Part shown: piece after piece, positions 5,581-8,484 of the stretch
Numbering within the stretch: position 1 is the first letter of the stretch
How the letters are laid out: each line of letters opens with the position of its first letter
DNA from: Spirochaetota bacterium
Lineage (GTDB): Bacteria > Spirochaetota > Spirochaetia > Treponematales > Rectinemataceae
Reading direction: 5' to 3'
Length of the DNA stretch: 8,484 bases
Assembly: GCA_029265255.1 (NCBI GenBank)
Contig: JAJUJQ010000035.1
Location: 1-8,484 of the forward strand
Notes under the pieces: generated by a model
The model's database searches: none
What the model saw: the letters and a program-made list of their open reading frames with translations, nothing else
Told to the model about the DNA's origin: nothing
Translations under genes and position numbers: made by a program

Positions 5581-7068
5581 ATGATACAAGCTTTTATCAC
5601 TGTATTCAGTCCAAATGTCCTTATTCCATGGGTACTTGCCATGGCATTAGGTGTCTTTATTGGAGCAATGCCCGGCCTCACCGCCACTATGGGTGTAGCG
5701 CTCATCGTGCCGCTCACATTCCACATGCAGCCCATCGCAGGCCTCGCGATGATTCTCGGCTTAAGCTTCACTGCCATATTCGCAGGTGACATTCCTGCAA
5801 CCTTCATGAGAGTCCCAGGTACGCCCGCTTCCGGTGCGGCAGTACTCGATGGCTTTGAGATGAACAAAAAGGGAAAAGGCTCGCTCGCAATCATGCTTGA
5901 CCTATATTGTTCTACTCTCGGAGGCCTTATCGGAGTCGTACTCCTCATCACCATATCGCCGACTCTTGCAAAATTCGCACTTCAATTCACCCATTTTGAG
6001 TACTTCTGGCTTGGATTGCTCGGACTTTCAATGAGCTCGGTAATCACAAAGGGTTCCAGTATAAAAGGTCTCATCTCAATGGTAGGTGGCCTGCTCCTGG
6101 CAACGATCGGCATCGATGTATCTACAGGATATCCCAGATTTACATTCAACAATATCAACCTGGTCTCCGGGATCAACTTCATTCCTGTCATGATCGGGCT
6201 GTTTGGAATATCCGAAGTGATTAGAGATCTGGCATCCAAATCGCAGGACGCACTGTCTGGAGCTGCGGTTGTGGAAACAGGCCGAGTGAGTCCAAGAGAA
6301 ATATTTCGGGTGATGGGAAGGCATAAAAGAGTCATCGCCCAGAGTTCCCTGATCGGTACATTGATCGGAGCACTTCCAGGCGCGGGTGCGGATATCGCTG
6401 CGTGGGTTGCATACGGATTTGCAAAGAAGACATCAAAACATCCAGAACTGTTTGGCACTGGGGCTGAAGAAGGGGTTATTGCCCCGACTACTGCGAACAA
6501 CGCCGCACTTGGCGGAACATGGATTCCTGCACTCGTGTTCGGTATTCCTGGAGACACTATCACGGCGATCGTCCTTGGGGCTATGTTGATGTACGGTTTA
6601 AAACCAGGACCTCTCGTCTTCACGAATAACAAAGAGCTTATAAATCAGATATTCGCGGTCGCGCTCTCGTCGCAGATTTTCGTGCTCGTCCTTGGATTTC
6701 TTGGGATTAAAGCCTTTTCTTATTTCTTCAAGGCTCCACGGAATGTCGTCCTTGCTGGCATTACCGTCTTTTCGCTGATCGGTGCGTATGCAATTCGATC
6801 GAGCACCTTCGATGTATTGATTGTCATCGTTTTCGGCATAATCGGCTATTTTATGGAGAAGGTTGAAATGCCACTTTCTCCTCTCATTCTAGGACTCGTG
6901 CTTGGACCTATGATCGAAGACAATCTGCGGATTGGACTCATCAAGACCAACAACAATTTCTTGCCATTTCTAACGAGACCAATATCGGCGATATTCGCAC
7001 TGATTCTTGCGGTGACGTTCCTCTATGAGCCAATTAGGCAGCTGTTTATTCGAAAGCATTCAAGCTAA
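5581..7068 (+). CDS. tctA: TctA-family large membrane subunit of the TTT transporter
   Basis: A 495-residue polytopic permease that moves the receptor-delivered acid across the inner membrane, probably driven by an ion gradient. About a dozen hydrophobic segments span the protein. Family motifs are GVFIGAMPGLTATMGVAL-like (24-41), the first substrate-region motif PGTPAS...LDG (79-91), its pseudo-symmetric partner GALPGAGADIAAWVAYG-like (263-279), FG.G.EEGVIAP (291-302), TANNAALGG (304-312) and FGIPGDT (320-326). Two motifs depart from the commonest forms: GDIPATFMRVPG replaces the usual GGSITAILLN.PG, and APTTANNA replaces AxEAANNA/ESANNA, so this is a divergent TctA subgroup. GGAG (5568-5571) precedes the ATG by 9 nt. 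The gene ends 7 nt before the PfkB kinase, placing the kinase in the same transcript. Confidence 0.94.
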   Translation: MIQAFITVFSPNVLIPWVLAMALGVFIGAMPGLTATMGVALIVPLTFHMQPIAGLAMILGLSFTAIFAGDIPATFMRVPGTPASGAAVLDGFEMNKKGKGSLAIMLDLYCSTLGGLIGVVLLITISPTLAKFALQFTHFEYFWLGLLGLSMSSVITKGSSIKGLISMVGGLLLATIGIDVSTGYPRFTFNNINLVSGINFIPVMIGLFGISEVIRDLASKSQDALSGAAVVETGRVSPREIFRVMGRHKRVIAQSSLIGTLIGALPGAGADIAAWVAYGFAKKTSKHPELFGTGAEEGVIAPTTANNAALGGTWIPALVFGIPGDTITAIVLGAMLMYGLKPGPLVFTNNKELINQIFAVALSSQIFVLVLGFLGIKAFSYFFKAPRNVVLAGITVFSLIGAYAIRSSTFDVLIVIVFGIIGYFMEKVEMPLSPLILGLVLGPMIEDNLRIGLIKTNNNFLPFLTRPISAIFALILAVTFLYEPIRQLFIRKHSS

Positions 7069-7075
7069 AAGCCAT

Positions 7076-8020
7076 ATGTGGGATTTTCTGTGTTTCGGGG
7101 AGCCTCTCGTTGGGTTCTATCCGTTGCAGGTGACTTCTGCTGCAGATGATGTACTCTTCAGCAAAACCTGGGGAGGAGACATTTCCAATTTCGCAATAGG
7201 AGTATCACGTCTAGGACATTCAGCGTCCTTGTTGACGGCTGTCGGCGATGACCCTTTTGGGAAAGGTTTCTTACGCCTGTGGAACACAAATGGAGTCGAC
7301 ACCTCAATGGTTCATATCGATCCACGGAGGAATACCGGTATCTATTTTGTTTCCTTTGAGAATGGGAAGCATTCCCTCACTTACTACAGAAAGGATTCTG
7401 CCTCATCGGCGATATCCGAAAAAGATATAGCATCGGATATCGCCGATGAATTCAACGTCCTGCACCTGAGCGGCATCAGTCTGGGGATCAGCGCAAGTGC
7501 GTGTAGGGCTGGGATAAAACTGATGGATATCTTTAGAGCAAAGGGACGAAAGATATCGTTCGACATTAATTTTAGGCCTGCCCTCTGGAAATCCGTGCGA
7601 CAAGCGTCTTGTGTTTTAAGCAGCGCAATCGCTGGAGGAATCGATTACCTCGAAATCACGAATGACGAGATGAGCGCACTCGGTTGGGGGACCACTCTTG
7701 AGGAACTCACTTCGAGATTCAAAGGCGTGGTGGACACAATACTATTTAAGAGAGGTTCTGAGGGAGCGTCCATATATGCCTATGGCGACTATTTTTCCGT
7801 ACGAGCTGTCAAGGTCAAAGTAAAAGACACTGTTGGAGCTGGAGATAGTTTCGATGCAGGATATTTGTCGGCAATCCTCGAAGGCGCAAATCCTCGGGAG
7901 GCTGCCCGTTTCGCTGTCGCGACAGCGGCGCTCACCTGCACAGGGACGGGGCCGCTTGAACGAATGCCGTATAAACACGACGTTGTCCAGTTTCTCCACA
8001 GCTCTGTACAATACTCCTAA
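7076..8020 (+). CDS. kdgK: PfkB-family carbohydrate kinase, probable 2-keto-3-deoxygluconate kinase
   Basis: A 314-residue ribokinase-fold enzyme that would phosphorylate 2-keto-3-deoxygluconate or a close relative with ATP in the cytoplasm. It starts FLCFGEPLVGFYP (4-16), like KDG kinases, followed by the substrate-binding GGDISNFAIGVSRLG-like segment (33-47), FDINFRPALW (162-171; the D-N-x-R-xx-LW pattern is characteristic of KDG kinases), LFKRGSEG (223-230) and the PfkB signature DTVGAGDSFDAG (251-262) with catalytic-base Asp257. The ATG at 7076 is chosen because it gives the standard N terminus; an in-frame ATG at 7025 would overlap tctA by 44 nt and add residues not seen in the family. 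No strong ribosome-binding site precedes 7076, so coupling to tctA translation (7-nt gap) is likely. Two unusually good inverted repeats lie within it (7403-7449 and 7912-7927). Fructokinase or another sugar-acid kinase is the alternative. Confidence 0.86.
   Translation: MWDFLCFGEPLVGFYPLQVTSAADDVLFSKTWGGDISNFAIGVSRLGHSASLLTAVGDDPFGKGFLRLWNTNGVDTSMVHIDPRRNTGIYFVSFENGKHSLTYYRKDSASSAISEKDIASDIADEFNVLHLSGISLGISASACRAGIKLMDIFRAKGRKISFDINFRPALWKSVRQASCVLSSAIAGGIDYLEITNDEMSALGWGTTLEELTSRFKGVVDTILFKRGSEGASIYAYGDYFSVRAVKVKVKDTVGAGDSFDAGYLSAILEGANPREAARFAVATAALTCTGTGPLERMPYKHDVVQFLHSSVQYS
7403..7449. repeat. Perfect 17-bp inverted repeat (13-nt spacer) inside the PfkB-kinase gene
   Basis: TCATCGGCGATATCCGA (7403-7419) and TCGGATATCGCCGATGA (7433-7449) are exact reverse complements. 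They can form a 17-bp stem in DNA or mRNA with a 13-nt loop. The repeat encodes about residues 110-125 (SSAISEKDIASDIADE), a variable stretch before the conserved VLHLSGI, and the reading frame and protein length are normal. The first arm and a site at 6984-6994 in tctA share the 11-mer ATCGGCGATAT. No U-tract follows, so it is not a typical terminator. Confidence 0.8.
7912..7927. repeat. Perfect 16-bp palindrome inside the PfkB-kinase gene
   Basis: CGCTGTCGCGACAGCG is its own reverse complement with no spacer, which suits a dimeric DNA-binding protein better than an RNA hairpin. It lies in codons for about residues 279-284 (FAVATA). The Ala/Val-rich, GC-rich coding could produce it by chance. 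Confidence 0.6.
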
Positions 8021-8031
8021 CGCCCCCGTCT

Positions 8032-8484
8032 TCACCGAACAGGAGCGCAGCCTACCGCCCGGCGCAGACGCTCGGCCCAGACGACGGCCAGCGACAGCAC
8101 AAGGCGCGGCACCATGAGCCAGAACACCGGCAGGCCGATCGCGGCGTAGAGCATCGTATCTTCGAAGAGCGAATGCGTGATCGCGGCGTGGTGATTGAAA
8201 AGGTCCCCTTGCGCTGCGTTCATGCGCCCCTCGTCGCGCGCCGCCTTGATGATGCCCGCCCCGTACGCGTAGCCCACGATGTTGATCACAATCCACAGAA
8301 AGCTCATCGAAGGATCGAGGCCGAACACACGCATGAGCCACCCGAGCCAGCGCGAAAGCCTCTCCATCAAACTGAACTGCTCAAGAACAGTCTGAGCGAG
8401 CATAAGTATAAGAATGTAGAGAATAATGCGTCCTGTGAGCGAGAGCGTCGAAACCGCCCATGTCCCCAGCATGGGCCAGAAAGC
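8032..8484 (-). CDS. Nucleoside-recognition (gate) domain membrane protein, C-terminal part (5' end outside window)
   Basis: The frame is open from the window edge (8484, A-F-W-P before the first visible Met at 8472) to TGA at 8034-8032, giving 150 residues of a longer protein. Hydrophobic segments include GRIILYILILMLAQTVL, MSFLWIVINIVGYAYGAGII and LYAAIGLPVFWLMVPRLVLSLAVVWA-like stretches. Between the last two lies NHHAAITHSLFEDT, a pattern I associate with gate-domain (nucleoside recognition) proteins, whose transported or sensed ligand is generally unknown. The Met at 8472 falls inside a hydrophobic run, so the true start is upstream. Its stop is 11 nt from that of the convergent kinase gene, with no terminator visible between. 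It is far richer in GC (about 65-75% in 8041-8160) than the tct genes and probably belongs to a different genomic background. Confidence 0.7.
   Translation of the reverse strand, partial: AFWPMLGTWAVSTLSLTGRIILYILILMLAQTVLEQFSLMERLSRWLGWLMRVFGLDPSMSFLWIVINIVGYAYGAGIIKAARDEGRMNAAQGDLFNHHAAITHSLFEDTMLYAAIGLPVFWLMVPRLVLSLAVVWAERLRRAVGCAPVR

Noticed and set aside
7025..7075. Upstream in-frame ATG (7025) for the PfkB kinase
   Set aside because: It overlaps tctA by 44 nt, has no ribosome-binding site, and adds 17 residues before the standard KDG-kinase N terminus.
8021..8100. Terminator for the tct-kdgK operon
   Set aside because: I looked for a stem followed by T residues on the plus strand after 8020; the region is GC-rich with some short self-complementary pieces but no T-tract.
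7742..8341. Minus-strand open frame spanning the kinase 3' end and the gate-domain gene
   Set aside because: It crosses two well-supported genes, is rich in Arg, Ala and His as expected for an off-frame GC-rich shadow, and shows no motif.
1..8484. CRISPR array, tRNA/rRNA, insertion sequence or attachment-site repeats
   Set aside because: No regularly spaced direct repeats, no tRNA-like cloverleaf sequence, no transposase or integrase motif, and no terminal inverted repeats were seen on reading both strands.

Overview
The window carries a compact sugar-acid uptake and catabolism locus, built as two divergent operons that share one AT-rich control region (about 3927-4052). The two ends of the window are cut by unrelated-looking membrane-protein genes. 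The organism is a bacterium that probably has an outer membrane and periplasm, because the locus encodes a tripartite tricarboxylate transporter (TTT) with a secreted solute receptor. A spirochaete or another non-proteobacterial lineage would fit the mix of families, but the sequence alone does not settle the taxon and I hold this guess loosely.

Layout. Positions 1-147 hold the 3' end of a plus-strand membrane-protein gene. Positions 200-3914 (minus strand, read right to left) hold a four-gene operon: a DapA-superfamily lyase/aldolase (3914-3033), an RpiR-type regulator (3036-2161, ATGA overlap), a second DapA-superfamily lyase/aldolase (2145-1261) and a DgoK-family sugar-acid kinase (1252-200). 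This operon ends in a recognisable intrinsic terminator (147-171, minus strand). Positions 4053-8020 (plus strand) hold the second operon: TctC-type solute receptor, TctB and TctA membrane subunits, and a PfkB-family kinase that looks like 2-keto-3-deoxygluconate kinase. Positions 8032-8484 hold the 3' part of a much more GC-rich minus-strand gene for a nucleoside-recognition (gate) domain membrane protein.

How the genes may work together (inference). The TctC receptor captures an organic acid in the periplasm and TctAB imports it. Two kinases of unrelated folds (DgoK type and PfkB/KdgK type) and two aldolases of the DapA fold then handle 2-keto-3-deoxy sugar acids. Both aldolases keep the Schiff-base lysine and catalytic tyrosine, lack the arginine diagnostic of dihydrodipicolinate synthase, and carry a G-[ST]-Y-G-S-G-P loop that recalls archaeal KDG aldolase. 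The RpiR regulator has a sugar-phosphate-binding SIS domain and probably controls the shared divergent region. No dehydratase and no Eda-type KDPG aldolase lies in the window, so the imported compound may already be a 2-keto-3-deoxy acid, or other steps are encoded elsewhere.

The main points of interest are a TTT transporter tied to keto-deoxy sugar-acid enzymes rather than to tricarboxylates, the duplicated aldolase/kinase sets, the unusual aldolase loop, a 17-bp perfect inverted repeat and a 16-bp perfect palindrome inside the PfkB-kinase gene, a hairpin between tctC and tctB, and a sharp composition change at about 8020-8032.
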